Positions 16,787 to 26,079 of a stretch of DNA of 64,000 nt are shown piece by piece. The notes beneath the pieces were generated by a model that made no database searches, was not told the DNA's origin, and saw only the letters and a list, made by a program, of their open reading frames with translations. The position numbers were made by a program, and so were the translations under genes. Origin of the DNA: Hyphomicrobiales bacterium (GTDB taxonomy: Bacteria; Pseudomonadota; Alphaproteobacteria; Rhizobiales; Kaistiaceae); the NCBI GenBank assembly GCA_017305635.1, contig JAFKKF010000008.1:310001-374000 (forward strand), given 5' to 3'. Numbering within the stretch: position 1 is the first letter of the stretch; each line of letters begins with the position of its first letter.

Positions 16787-19700
16787 AGCTCGGACTTGCC
16801 GGCTGGCTGACGCGTGCCTTCATCGCGTCGCCGCTCTCCCCACTCATCCTCATCGCCTCGCTGGCGCTCGGCGTCGTCGCGCTCACCGCGCTACCGCGCG
16901 AGGAGGAGCCGCAGATTTCGGTACCCATGGTCGATATCCATGTGAGCGCCAATGGTCTGCGCGCCGAGGATGCCGTCAAGCTCGTGACCGAGCCGCTCGA
17001 AGCCATCATCAAGAGCATCGACGGGGTCGAGCATGTCTATTCGCAGACCGAGGACGACGGCACGGTCGTCACGGCGCGCTTCAAGGTCGGGACCAGCGCC
17101 GATGCGGCGATCCTGCGCGTGCATGAAAAGGTGCGCGCCAATCTCGACAAGATTCCGGTCGGCATACCCGAGCCGCTGATCGTCGGCCGCGGCATAGATG
17201 ACGTCGCCATCGTCGTGGTCACGTTGACGCCGGTGTCCAAGGCGGCCGGGCGCTGGACGGCAGCCGACCTCACGCGCCTCGCCCGCGAGTTGCAGGTGGA
17301 GGTCGGCAAGCTTCCCGACGTCGGGCTCACCTATATCGTCGGCGAGCAGCCGGACCAGATCCGCGTCGCGCCCGATGCCGAGAAGCTCTCGCTCTACGGC
17401 ATCACGCTCCAGCAGCTTTCCGTCAAGGTCGCCGGCGCCAACCGTTCCTTCGACGCCGGCGTCGTGCGCTCCAACGGCCAGCAGCTCGCCATCGTTGCCG
17501 GCCAGACGCTGCAGACCATCCCCGAGATCGAGAACCTGCTGATCACGGCCCGCGACGGGCGGCCGGTCTATCTGCGCGATGTCGCCGCCGTCAGCCTCGC
17601 CACCACGCCGAACGAGAACCGCGTGACCGGCATCACAAGGGCAGCCGGCGGGCTGGCGCGCGTGCCGGCGGTTTCGCTCGCCATCGCCAAGCGGCCGGGC
17701 ACCAATGCCGTCGTCATCGCCGACGAGATTCTCCGGCGGCTCGACGCGGTCAAGGGCCAGGTCTTCCCGGCCGACGTGCAGATGACCGTCACGCGCGACT
17801 ATGGTGAGACGGCCAATGCCAAGGCGAACGAGCTTCTCTTCCATCTGGCGCTCGCCACCGTCTCGATCATCATACTGGTGGTCGTGGCCATCGGCTGGCG
17901 CGAGGGCATCGTGGTCGCCGTCGTCATCCCGACGACGGTACTGCTGACCCTCTTCGCCTCCTGGATCATGGGCTATACGCTCAACCGCGTCAGCCTGTTC
18001 GCGCTTATCTTCTCGATCGGCATCCTCGTCGACGACGCCATCGTCGTCATCGAGAACATCGCGCGTCACTGGGGCATGAATGACGGAAGGTCGCGCCAGA
18101 AGGCGGCCATCGAGGCGGTCGCCGAGGTCGGCAACCCGACCATCGTCGCAACGCTGACCGTCGTCGCAGCCCTCCTGCCGATGCTCTTCGTGTCGGGGCT
18201 GATGGGGCCCTACATGAGCCCGATCCCGGCCAATGCCTCGGCTGCGATGCTCTTTTCCTTCTTCGTCGCGGTCATCATCACGCCCTGGCTGATGATGAAG
18301 TTCGGCCGCAGCCACGCCGCCCATGACGCGGTCCACGGCCACGGACCCGGCCGCCTCGGCGCGCTCTATACCCGCATCGCACGGCCGGTCCTGAGGACCC
18401 GCACGCGTGCCTGGACCTTCCTTGGCTTGGTCGGCCTCGCCACGGTCCTGTCGCTTGGGCTCTTCTACACCGAGAGCGTGACGGTGAAGCTGCTGCCCTT
18501 CGACAACAAGCCGGACCTCGACATCGTCGTCGACCTGCCGAAGGGTTCGTCGGTCGAGGCCACGGACCGCGTTCTACAGGCGGCGGTCGACCGGTTGGCG
18601 GGCGTGCCGGACATAGTCTCATTCCAGACCTATGCCGGCGCCGCGGCACCGTTCAATTTCAACGGCCTGGTGCGCCACTATTATCTGCGCTCCTCGCCGC
18701 AGATGGGTGACATCCAGGTAAACCTCGCAGGCAAGGATGGCCGTGCACGCACCAGCCACGACATCGCGCTGGAGCTGAGGAAGCGGCTCGCCGACCTGCC
18801 GGTGCCGGCGGGGACCGCGATCAAGGTGGTCGAGCCGCCGCCCGGGCCGCCGGTGCTCGCCACCCTGCTTGCCGAGATCTACGGGCCCGATGCCGATACG
18901 CGCCGTGCCGTGGCGGCGAAGGTGCGCGAGGCTTTCGCCAGCGCCTCCTTCATCGTCGATATCGACGATTCCTATGGTACGCGGCCGGACCGCCTGCGGC
19001 TCGCCATCGACCAGGACAATCTCGAATATCATCATGTCGAGGAGTCCGATGTCTATGACGCCATAGCCGGTTACTACGGCGCGGCGACCATCGGCTATTC
19101 GCATCGCGGCGAGGGCCGCCAGCCGATCCCGATCATGCTCGGCCTTGGCAAGGGCGACAAGGTGGTGGACGAGAGCGCGCTCTCCCTACCCGTGCCGGCG
19201 AATGCGCTGCCCGGCGGTCGCAGCGTGGTCGAGCTCGGCGACGTCGTCCACCTCGCGCGGGAGAAGGCGTCCTATCCGATCTTCCGCCACAACGGCCGCG
19301 CCGCCGAGATGATCACGGCCGAGCTCGCCGGCGACTTCGAGGCGCCGATCTATGGCATGCTCGCCGTCGACCGCGCCATCGCCGCGGCCGACTGGGGCAA
19401 CCTGCCGAAGCCGGAGATCGCGCTGCACGGCCAGCCCCTCGATGAGGCCCGTCCGACGCTGCTCTGGGACGGGGAGTGGGAAGTCACCTGGGTGACCTTC
19501 CGCGACATGGGCGCCGCCTTCATGGTTGCCCTTCTCGGCATCTATATCCTTGTCGTTGCGCAGTTCGGCTCGTTCAAGCTGCCGCTCGTCATCCTGACGC
19601 CGATCCCGCTCACCCTCATCGGCATCATGCTCGGGCACTGGCTGTTCCACGCGCCCTTCACCGCGACCTCGATGATCGGCTTCATCGCGCTCGCCGGGAT

Positions 19701-19968
19701 CATCGTCAGGAACTCCATCCTGCTCGTCGATTTCATACGCCATGCTCGGACTCCGGGCCGGCCGCTTCTCGACGTGCTGATCGAGGCCGGGTCGGTGCGG
19801 TTCAAGCCGATCCTCCTGACGGCGCTCGCTGCCATGATCGGTGCAGGGGTCATCCTCGCCGACCCGATCTTCCAGGGTCTCGCGATCTCGCTCCTCTTCG
19901 GGCTTGCCTCGTCGACGCTACTGACGCTGCTGGTGATCCCGGCAATCTACGTCGTGCTGAGACGTTGA
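16783..19968 (+). CDS. RND-family efflux pump, inner-membrane permease
   Basis: Product of 1061 aa, normal for AcrB-type pumps, with twelve expected membrane segments in two halves (first near residues 18-38, others about 345-520, 545-565 and 905-1055) and two large periplasmic loops. Transmembrane segment 4 has the paired acidic residues of the proton relay (GILVDDAIVVIENIARHWGM). The pump is most similar in style to the HAE-1/AcrB class of small-molecule exporters, and I see no heavy-metal-specific signature. Overlap with the adaptor and shared control with a sulfide:quinone reductase make a sulfur-linked substrate the working guess. Confidence 0.9.
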   Translation: MKLGLAGWLTRAFIASPLSPLILIASLALGVVALTALPREEEPQISVPMVDIHVSANGLRAEDAVKLVTEPLEAIIKSIDGVEHVYSQTEDDGTVVTARFKVGTSADAAILRVHEKVRANLDKIPVGIPEPLIVGRGIDDVAIVVVTLTPVSKAAGRWTAADLTRLARELQVEVGKLPDVGLTYIVGEQPDQIRVAPDAEKLSLYGITLQQLSVKVAGANRSFDAGVVRSNGQQLAIVAGQTLQTIPEIENLLITARDGRPVYLRDVAAVSLATTPNENRVTGITRAAGGLARVPAVSLAIAKRPGTNAVVIADEILRRLDAVKGQVFPADVQMTVTRDYGETANAKANELLFHLALATVSIIILVVVAIGWREGIVVAVVIPTTVLLTLFASWIMGYTLNRVSLFALIFSIGILVDDAIVVIENIARHWGMNDGRSRQKAAIEAVAEVGNPTIVATLTVVAALLPMLFVSGLMGPYMSPIPANASAAMLFSFFVAVIITPWLMMKFGRSHAAHDAVHGHGPGRLGALYTRIARPVLRTRTRAWTFLGLVGLATVLSLGLFYTESVTVKLLPFDNKPDLDIVVDLPKGSSVEATDRVLQAAVDRLAGVPDIVSFQTYAGAAAPFNFNGLVRHYYLRSSPQMGDIQVNLAGKDGRARTSHDIALELRKRLADLPVPAGTAIKVVEPPPGPPVLATLLAEIYGPDADTRRAVAAKVREAFASASFIVDIDDSYGTRPDRLRLAIDQDNLEYHHVEESDVYDAIAGYYGAATIGYSHRGEGRQPIPIMLGLGKGDKVVDESALSLPVPANALPGGRSVVELGDVVHLAREKASYPIFRHNGRAAEMITAELAGDFEAPIYGMLAVDRAIAAADWGNLPKPEIALHGQPLDEARPTLLWDGEWEVTWVTFRDMGAAFMVALLGIYILVVAQFGSFKLPLVILTPIPLTLIGIMLGHWLFHAPFTATSMIGFIALAGIIVRNSILLVDFIRHARTPGRPLLDVLIEAGSVRFKPILLTALAAMIGAGVILADPIFQGLAISLLFGLASSTLLTLLVIPAIYVVLRR

Positions 19969-20169
19969 TGGGCTTCGCGTGGCGATAGGGCGTCCGGTTC
20001 TGGGCCACTAGCGGACATAGGACTGCTGGCGTTGGTAGGCGAGGTCAGAACGCAAACTGCGAACTGGCTTGGGTCCGAGACAGTTGAAAGTCCTAGTCTT
20101 TTCGAGTTGCGTACTGGGGCATCAAAGTCATCAGGTTCAGAGAATTTCGGCCCTCAGAGAGGCCGTTAA

Positions 20170-20337
20170 GGCCCGCCCAGCGCCGATGTACTCAACAGGT
20201 TGTCGACCGAAATGACGCCAAACCGCGGTGCGCAGGGCGACCGTGCAAACTCGATGAGAGCGTTGGCCCGAGAATATCTGGCGGAGGGAGGGGAACTGGG
20301 GTCCAACATTCTCTGGGACGTACTGCGCCGAAGCTGA
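20170..20337 (+). other. Possible gene fragment in the 19969-20403 gap
   Basis: The 435-base gap between the pump and the LysR gene has no complete gene. One frame here reads like the end of a protein (LNRLSTEMTPNRGAQGDRAN, later SNILWDVLRRS then stop). A neighbouring frame just upstream (VQRISALREAVKARPAP) also looks protein-like, as expected if a single indel near 20170 broke a small gene. I do not recognise the product. The rest of the gap shows nothing. Confidence 0.25.
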
Positions 20338-20403
20338 ACAGGTATGCAAGAGTGATCAGAGTTCCCGCGAAGAGTGCCGGACAGGCAGGATGGGTTCATC
20401 GGC

Positions 20404-21339
20404 TCAATGGCCGTATAATTGGTTCAGGCGTCTCGAACAGAGTGCCAGGAACATTTCGCTCGCCACGGGCAGGCGGCGGTCGCTCCTCATGCAGCAGCAC
20501 AGGACGCTGTAGCGCGCGAGCGGCTCCCTGACCGGGACGTAGATGATGCCGTCGCCGGGCGCATCGGGATCAGCCGATACGCGTGTCTGGAGCGAGATCG
20601 CCAGCCCCCGGCGGACGAGCGAGCGCATCAACTCGTAGGAATTGGTACGGAGGAACGGGCTCGGCGGGGTCGAGCCGACGCTGCCCATGCGCGACAGGAT
20701 GGCCCGGAGGTAGGGAGACTCGTCGGGCATGGCGAGCGTATGGGCGGCCAGCTCCGCCAGGCCGACGCTCTTGCGCCGCGCGAGCGGATGCCCCTCGGGG
20801 ACGGCGACGCTCGACGGCAGGAAGTATTCGGCGATGAAGCGGACACCCATTTGCGGGGCGACGTCGAAGGCGATCAGGACGTCTATGCGATCCTCGGTGA
20901 GCAGGTCGACGAGGGCGGGCGTGTTCTGCACCTTGACGTCGAAGTCGACCGCCGGATGCTCGGCATGGAAGGCGGCGAGCAGGTCGGGCAGGACCTCCTT
21001 GGCGAGGATGTCGGTAACGCCGATGCTGATTCGGCCGCGGCGAACGCCCTTCAGCGCCTGGATCTCGTCGCGCGCGGTGTCGAGCTCGTTCAGCGCGTAT
21101 TGAACGCGGCGGGCGAGGACCTCGCCGGCGGAAGTCAGCTTGATCCCGCGGCGGCCCTTGCCGCGCTCGAACAGGCGCGCGCCGAGCTCCTCCTCAAGCA
21201 GCCGCACGTGACGGTTGATGGCGGAGGCGGCGATGTGAATCCTGTCGGCCGCCTTGCGGAAGGAGCCCGCCCGGACGACTTCCTGAAAATAGCGGATGGC
21301 CGCCGTATTCAGCGCCCGCCCGGTGCTTCCGATCGCCAT
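20404..21339 (-). CDS. LysR-family transcriptional regulator
   Basis: Product of 311 aa with an N-terminal LysR HTH (FQEVVRAGSFRKAADRIHIA, then ASAINRHVRLLEEELGARLF) and a two-lobe periplasmic-binding-type effector domain (about 100-300). It is divergent from the adenine-deaminase-like gene across 114 bases that contain an AT-rich segment at 21360-21395, which suits autoregulation and control of the operon at 21454-28366. The effector is unknown; it may be the imported substrate or its breakdown product. Confidence 0.9.
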   Translation of the reverse strand: MAIGSTGRALNTAAIRYFQEVVRAGSFRKAADRIHIAASAINRHVRLLEEELGARLFERGKGRRGIKLTSAGEVLARRVQYALNELDTARDEIQALKGVRRGRISIGVTDILAKEVLPDLLAAFHAEHPAVDFDVKVQNTPALVDLLTEDRIDVLIAFDVAPQMGVRFIAEYFLPSSVAVPEGHPLARRKSVGLAELAAHTLAMPDESPYLRAILSRMGSVGSTPPSPFLRTNSYELMRSLVRRGLAISLQTRVSADPDAPGDGIIYVPVREPLARYSVLCCCMRSDRRLPVASEMFLALCSRRLNQLYGH

Positions 21340-21453
21340 GACGTGCTTGCCGATGCGCTAATTTCGAGAACGAAAGTTCATCAATATACTATTTTACGTC
21401 CTACGGCGCTGGGCAATAGGCTCGGGGGCATGGAACCTCGTCCGGCCTGAGCC

Positions 21454-23247
21454 ATGAACCCGGCACTCTCGCTCGCTGAACGCACCGCGCTGATGAAAGC
21501 CGCCGCGGGGGAGGATCGGCCGGACCTTGCGATCGTCGGCGGCTTGCTGGCCAATGTCCTGTCTGGCGAGTTCCATCTCGCCGACATTCTGGTCAAGGAC
21601 GGGCGCGTCGTGCGGCTGGTCGAGCCCGGCGAGGCGCTCGACCTCGCCGGCGTCGACATCGTCGATGCCGCCGGGCGGCACGTGGTGCCGGGCCTCATCG
21701 ATCCGCACATGCATCTCGAAAGCTCGTCGCTGATGCCCGACGAGTTCGCCAAGGCGATCGTCGCCCGCGGCGTCACCACCGTGGCGATCGATCCGCACGA
21801 ATTCGGCAACGTCGTGGGACTTGCCGGCATAGAAGCGCTGATGCGCTCGACGGCCGGGCTGCCGGTCCGCTTCCTGCTGCGCGTGCCGGCGCGCGTGCCC
21901 GAGCTTCCCGATCACCTGGAAACGCCCGGCCGCACGATCGACGATGCCGGGACCGAAGCCATGCTCGGCTGGCCCGAGGCGGCCTGCCTTGCTGGCGACA
22001 TCAGCCCTAACTTTATCCTGAGCCGCGACGCGACCCAGCTCCGCCGCATGCAGATGGCCTACGACCGCGGGCGCTTCGTCAGCGGCTACGTCCCGCAGCT
22101 TCCCGGGCGGGGCATCGACACCATGGTCGCCGGCGGGGTGCAGGACAGCCACGTCCCGAAGAGCGTCGGCGAGCTGGTCGCCAATCTCCGCCACGGCCTG
22201 CACGCGCTGCTGACGCCGCGGCCGGGCCGCTTCGAGGCCGACAGCTTCGCCGAGCTCGGCGGGCTGATCCGGCGCGGCGTCATCGACGGGCGCCGCATCT
22301 CGCTCTGCACCGACGACGTGCTGGTGCACGAGCTGCTCGCCGACGGGCATCTCGATGCCCGCCTGCGGATGGCGCTGCGCATGAAGGTGCCGGCCATGGC
22401 CGCCCTGCAGATGGCGACCCTCAACACGGCGACGCTGCTCCGCCGCGACGATATCGGCGCCATCGCGCCGGGCCGCCATGCCGACCTCGCCATCGTCTCC
22501 GACCTGGAGAATTTCGTCGTCGACGAGGTCCTGTTCGGCGGCCAGCGGGTGGCGGCCGAGGGCCGCTGCACGCTCACCATGGCGCGGACCACGCTGCCGG
22601 ACTTCACCCGTTCGACCATCGTCTCGGACATGCCGGCCTCGGCCGAGGCGCTCCAAATCCCTGTCGCCGGCGACCGGACGGCGGTCCGCTGCAACGTGCT
22701 CGTCTCCTCCCATCCGAAGACCCTCGCCCGCAAGGACCTGCCGGTCGTCAGCGGCTACCTCCGGCCCGATGTCGAGGGGGACGTGCTCGCCCTTGCCGTA
22801 GTCGAGCGCTACCATTCCTCGGGCCGCATCGGGCGCGGCTTCGTCAGTGGCTTCGGGCTGCAGCGCGGTGCCGTCGCCTCGAGCACCAATCACAACAATC
22901 ACCACGTCTTCGCTCTCGGCGCCGACTATGGCGACATGAAGCTTGCGCTGGACGAATTGAAGCGGCTGCAGGGCGGCTACGTCGCCGTGCTCGAGGGCAG
23001 GATCGTGGCAAGCCTCCAGCTGCCGGTCATCGGCATGATCTCGGACCTGCCGGCGGAAGAGCTCGCCGGCGCCATGGCCGATTTCGAGCGGAGGATGGTC
23101 GAGGTACTGGGCTGCTCGGTCGCCAAGCGCCCGATGTACGCGCTCAACTTCATCTGCTCGCCGGTCGTGATGAACTACGGCATGACGGATTTCGGTCTGG
23201 TCGATTCCGCCAACCTGAAACCCGTTCCGCTTTTTCCCGAGGGGTAG
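21454..23247 (+). CDS. Adenine-deaminase (COG1001) homologue with altered active-site motifs
   Basis: Product of 597 aa with the amidohydrolase fold of bacterial adenine deaminases and their C-terminal domain. Kept: PHMHLESS (H85, H87, E89), DPHEFGNVVG (D113, H115) and CTDD (285-288). Changed: the family's acidic GE-M motif is replaced by AGDIS (180-184), DGHAPGL by SGYVPQL (210-216), and SDHE by DSHV (231-234). Metal ligation or substrate must therefore differ from standard AdeC. It starts the operon with an NMT1-type importer and two PLP enzymes and faces a LysR gene, so an imported amino-heterocycle is a possible substrate. Deamination of adenine itself should not be assumed. Confidence 0.75.
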   Translation: MNPALSLAERTALMKAAAGEDRPDLAIVGGLLANVLSGEFHLADILVKDGRVVRLVEPGEALDLAGVDIVDAAGRHVVPGLIDPHMHLESSSLMPDEFAKAIVARGVTTVAIDPHEFGNVVGLAGIEALMRSTAGLPVRFLLRVPARVPELPDHLETPGRTIDDAGTEAMLGWPEAACLAGDISPNFILSRDATQLRRMQMAYDRGRFVSGYVPQLPGRGIDTMVAGGVQDSHVPKSVGELVANLRHGLHALLTPRPGRFEADSFAELGGLIRRGVIDGRRISLCTDDVLVHELLADGHLDARLRMALRMKVPAMAALQMATLNTATLLRRDDIGAIAPGRHADLAIVSDLENFVVDEVLFGGQRVAAEGRCTLTMARTTLPDFTRSTIVSDMPASAEALQIPVAGDRTAVRCNVLVSSHPKTLARKDLPVVSGYLRPDVEGDVLALAVVERYHSSGRIGRGFVSGFGLQRGAVASSTNHNNHHVFALGADYGDMKLALDELKRLQGGYVAVLEGRIVASLQLPVIGMISDLPAEELAGAMADFERRMVEVLGCSVAKRPMYALNFICSPVVMNYGMTDFGLVDSANLKPVPLFPEG

Positions 23248-23354
23248 GTAGGCCAATGGCGCCTCTCCCACGGCCCGAACCCCATGCCGGCCCGCTACCG
23301 CATCGCCTCGCATATCCGTCACGCACAGGTTGTCGACCTTAGGAGACATCGAAT

Positions 23355-24440
23355 ATGCCAAGCACCAGGAAGACTGCCGCTTTCCTCTCTGCCTCGCTTC
23401 TCGCCATGGCCGCGCTTTCCGGAGCGGCCCGCGCCGATCAGAAGCCGGTGACCTTCTCGCTCTCCGACCAGATGAGGGTGAGCTATTTCTGGCTCTATGT
23501 CCCGCAGCTGAAGGGCTATTGGGCCGCCGACGACCTCAAGGTGAACATCGAATCGGTGGGCGGCTCGCTGGAAGCCCTCCAGCAGGTTGCCGCCGGCAAT
23601 GCCCAGTTCGGCCAGATGGGCACCGACGCGGTGATCAAGGCCAACGTCAAGGAAAACATCCCCGCCCAGGTGGCGCTCCTCAATGGTGCCTTCCAGTGGG
23701 CCCTTGGCGTTCCCGAGGACAGCCCGATCAAGAGCGCCAAGGACCTCAAGGGCAAGACCGTCGGCGTTTACAGCCTCTCGACCAACGGCAACTCCTTCCT
23801 CAAAGCCTACATCAAGTCCGAAGGCCTGGACCCCGAAACCGATGTCAGCCTTGTCCCAGTCGGCTTCGGCGGCCCGGCGCTCCACGCGCTGCAGACCGGC
23901 CAGGTCGATGCGCTTTACTTTTGGGATTCGGCCTTCGTCTCCTATGAGAACCAAGGCGCCCATTTCCGGCTGCTGAGGGCAGAGGACTGGGTGAAATATC
24001 CGGACTATGCCGTCGCCACGCTAAAGACGGTGGTCGATGCCGATCCGACCATGGTCGAGAACTTCGTCCGCGGCATGGTCAAGGGCATCGTCTTCACCGA
24101 GGCCAACCCGGCCTGCGCCGTGAAGCTCTTCTGGAAGGCCTATCCCGACGCCAAGCCGACCGGAGTGAGCGACGAGGTCGCGCTCGAGAACGACCTCAAG
24201 TTCCTCAAGGCGCAGATGCTCGAGGGCGAGCTTTCCCGCAAGGCACAGGCGACCGAGAACTGGGGCGCGATAACCGCGGCCAACATTGCCGACCTGCAGG
24301 CATTTCTCAACAAGTCCGGGGACGTCCAGGGCACCGCCGATCCGGAGAAGATGATCGTGTCGATCCCGGGCTTCTTCGATAAGGTCAACGACTTCGACAA
24401 GAAGGCCATCGAGGAAGACGCCAAGCAATGCAAGCTATGA
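23355..24440 (+). CDS. ABC transporter substrate-binding protein, NMT1/SsuA/TauA type
   Basis: Product of 361 aa with a signal peptide (MPSTRKTAAFLSASLLAMAA, cleaved near ARA). The body follows the NMT1/THI5-like pattern of binding proteins for nitrate, sulfonates, taurine and thiamine pyrimidines (LYVPQLKGYWAADDLKVNIE, GNAQFGQMGTDAVIKANVKE, FWDSAFVSYENQ). It captures the operon's substrate in the periplasm. The ribosome-binding site TTAGGAGAC precedes ATG 23355. Its stop overlaps the ATPase gene by 13 bases. The ligand cannot be named from sequence. Confidence 0.9.
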   Translation: MPSTRKTAAFLSASLLAMAALSGAARADQKPVTFSLSDQMRVSYFWLYVPQLKGYWAADDLKVNIESVGGSLEALQQVAAGNAQFGQMGTDAVIKANVKENIPAQVALLNGAFQWALGVPEDSPIKSAKDLKGKTVGVYSLSTNGNSFLKAYIKSEGLDPETDVSLVPVGFGGPALHALQTGQVDALYFWDSAFVSYENQGAHFRLLRAEDWVKYPDYAVATLKTVVDADPTMVENFVRGMVKGIVFTEANPACAVKLFWKAYPDAKPTGVSDEVALENDLKFLKAQMLEGELSRKAQATENWGAITAANIADLQAFLNKSGDVQGTADPEKMIVSIPGFFDKVNDFDKKAIEEDAKQCKL

Positions 24441-25246
24441 GGATCGTCGCGGCGCCAGCCGCCGACGATCGCGCCGGCTTCATCGAGATTGCCGGCGTCG
24501 GCAAGCGTTACCCGGTGCGCGGCGGCGCACCGGTGACGGCGCTCGCCGATATCGACCTGAAGATCGCCGAGGGCGAGTTCGTCTGCGTCGTCGGCCCGAG
24601 CGGTTGCGGCAAGAGCACGCTCCTGCGGATCCTGGCCGGCATCGTTCCCTCCCATGAAGGCACGGTGTCGCTTGACGGCCGCCGGATCACCGGGCCGAGC
24701 CGGGACGTCGGGGTGGTCTTCCAGCAGCCGCATCTCCTGCCGTGGCGGACGGTGATGGAGAACGTGATGCTGCCTGTCGAGCTGCAGCATCGCAGCGGGA
24801 AGGAATATCGCGAGCGGGCGGAGCACCTCATCGCACTCGTCGGCCTCGGCGAGTTCGCTAGCCGCTATCCGGGGGAGCTTTCGGGCGGGATGCAGCAGCG
24901 CGTCGGCATCTGCCGCGCGCTCGTGCACGACCCCAAGGTTCTGCTCATGGACGAACCTTTCGGCGCGCTCGATGCGATGACGCGCGAATTCATGAGCGTG
25001 GAACTGCTGCGCATATGGAGCAGTAACCGGAAGACGGCGCTCTTCATCACCCACAGCATCGTCGAGGCCGTATTCCTCGCCGATCGGGTGGTCGTCATGT
25101 CGCCGCGGCCGGGCAGGATCGAGGAGATCGTCGGCATCGACCTGCCGCGCCCGCGCACGCCGGAAATGATGACCTCGGCCGCCTTCGGCGACTATGGCGG
25201 ACGCATCCGCAGCCATTTCGAGCTGAAGGCGGGGGTCGACCTGTGA
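24428..25246 (+). CDS. ABC transporter ATP-binding protein (SsuB/TauB/NrtD type)
   Basis: Product of 272 aa with Walker A (GPSGCGKST), Q-loop (FQQPHLLPW), signature LSGGMQQRV, Walker B (VLLMDEPFGALD) and H-loop (FITHSIVEA). It powers import with the adjacent permease. It overlaps the binding-protein gene at its start and the permease GTG at its end, so the three are translationally coupled. An internal ATG at codon 4 is an alternative start. Confidence 0.92.
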   Translation: MQAMRIVAAPAADDRAGFIEIAGVGKRYPVRGGAPVTALADIDLKIAEGEFVCVVGPSGCGKSTLLRILAGIVPSHEGTVSLDGRRITGPSRDVGVVFQQPHLLPWRTVMENVMLPVELQHRSGKEYRERAEHLIALVGLGEFASRYPGELSGGMQQRVGICRALVHDPKVLLMDEPFGALDAMTREFMSVELLRIWSSNRKTALFITHSIVEAVFLADRVVVMSPRPGRIEEIVGIDLPRPRTPEMMTSAAFGDYGGRIRSHFELKAGVDL

Positions 25247-26079
25247 CCGCGACCGCCGGTTCGGCAAGGGAGGAACGCAAGGCGGGCGCGCGCTGGCGCC
25301 TCGCCATGAGCAACACGACCCTGCTCACCGTTCTCACCGGCATCGGCATCATCGCCTTCTGGCAGGCCGTGGTGATGATCTTCCGCCTGCCGCGCATCGT
25401 CCTGCCGCCGCCAGCGGACGTCGCCGTCTCGCTTTTCCAGAGCCTTTCCACCGGCCGCTTCTACATGCATGTCGGCGTGACGCTGTTCGAGGCGCTGACC
25501 GGCTTCATCATCGGCACCGTGCTCGCCTTTGCGCTCGGCATCGCCATCAGTCTGCTGCCCAAGCTGCAACGCACCTTCTACCCCTACATCGTCGCCTTCG
25601 AGACGCTGCCCAAGATCTCGATCGCGCCGATCGTCCTCATCTGGTTCGGCTATGGGCTCACCTCGAAGGTGGTGCTCACCGCGCTGATGTCCTTCTTCCC
25701 GGTGCTCGCCAACACGATCGCCGGCATGGCGGCGACGCCGCCGGAGCAGAGGGACCTCTTCGTCGCCTTCACCGCCAATCGCTGGCAGCTCTTCTGGAAG
25801 CTCAACCTGCCGAACGCACTGCCCTTCATCTTCGTCGGCATCAACCTTTCGGCGCTGCTCAGCGTCATCGGCGCGATCGTCGGGGAATTCGTCGGCTCCA
25901 AGTCCGGGCTCGGCTTCCTGATGCTCCAGCGCAACTTCGATCTCGACATGCCGGGAATGTTCGCAATCCTGATCGTGCTCTCGGCGATCGGCATCGTCTT
26001 CCACCTCCTCATCCAGTACGCCCGGCGACGCCTGCTCTTCTGGCTGCAGCCCGCCGATGAAAGGATCATCAGCGCATGA
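25243..26079 (+). CDS. ABC transporter permease (SsuC/TauC type)
   Basis: Product of 278 aa with about six membrane segments and the cytoplasmic EAA-like loop that docks the ATPase (GMAATPPEQRDLFVAFTANR). It starts at GTG 25243 in a GTGA overlap with the ATPase gene and ends in an ATGA overlap with the PLP enzyme gene. A single permease gene means it probably works as a homodimer. Confidence 0.92.
   Translation: MTATAGSAREERKAGARWRLAMSNTTLLTVLTGIGIIAFWQAVVMIFRLPRIVLPPPADVAVSLFQSLSTGRFYMHVGVTLFEALTGFIIGTVLAFALGIAISLLPKLQRTFYPYIVAFETLPKISIAPIVLIWFGYGLTSKVVLTALMSFFPVLANTIAGMAATPPEQRDLFVAFTANRWQLFWKLNLPNALPFIFVGINLSALLSVIGAIVGEFVGSKSGLGFLMLQRNFDLDMPGMFAILIVLSAIGIVFHLLIQYARRRLLFWLQPADERIISA

Noticed and set aside
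21394-23361. 655-codon minus-strand frame opposite the adenine-deaminase homologue
   Set aside because: Composition is the typical Arg/Asp/His-rich antisense shadow and no domain is visible.
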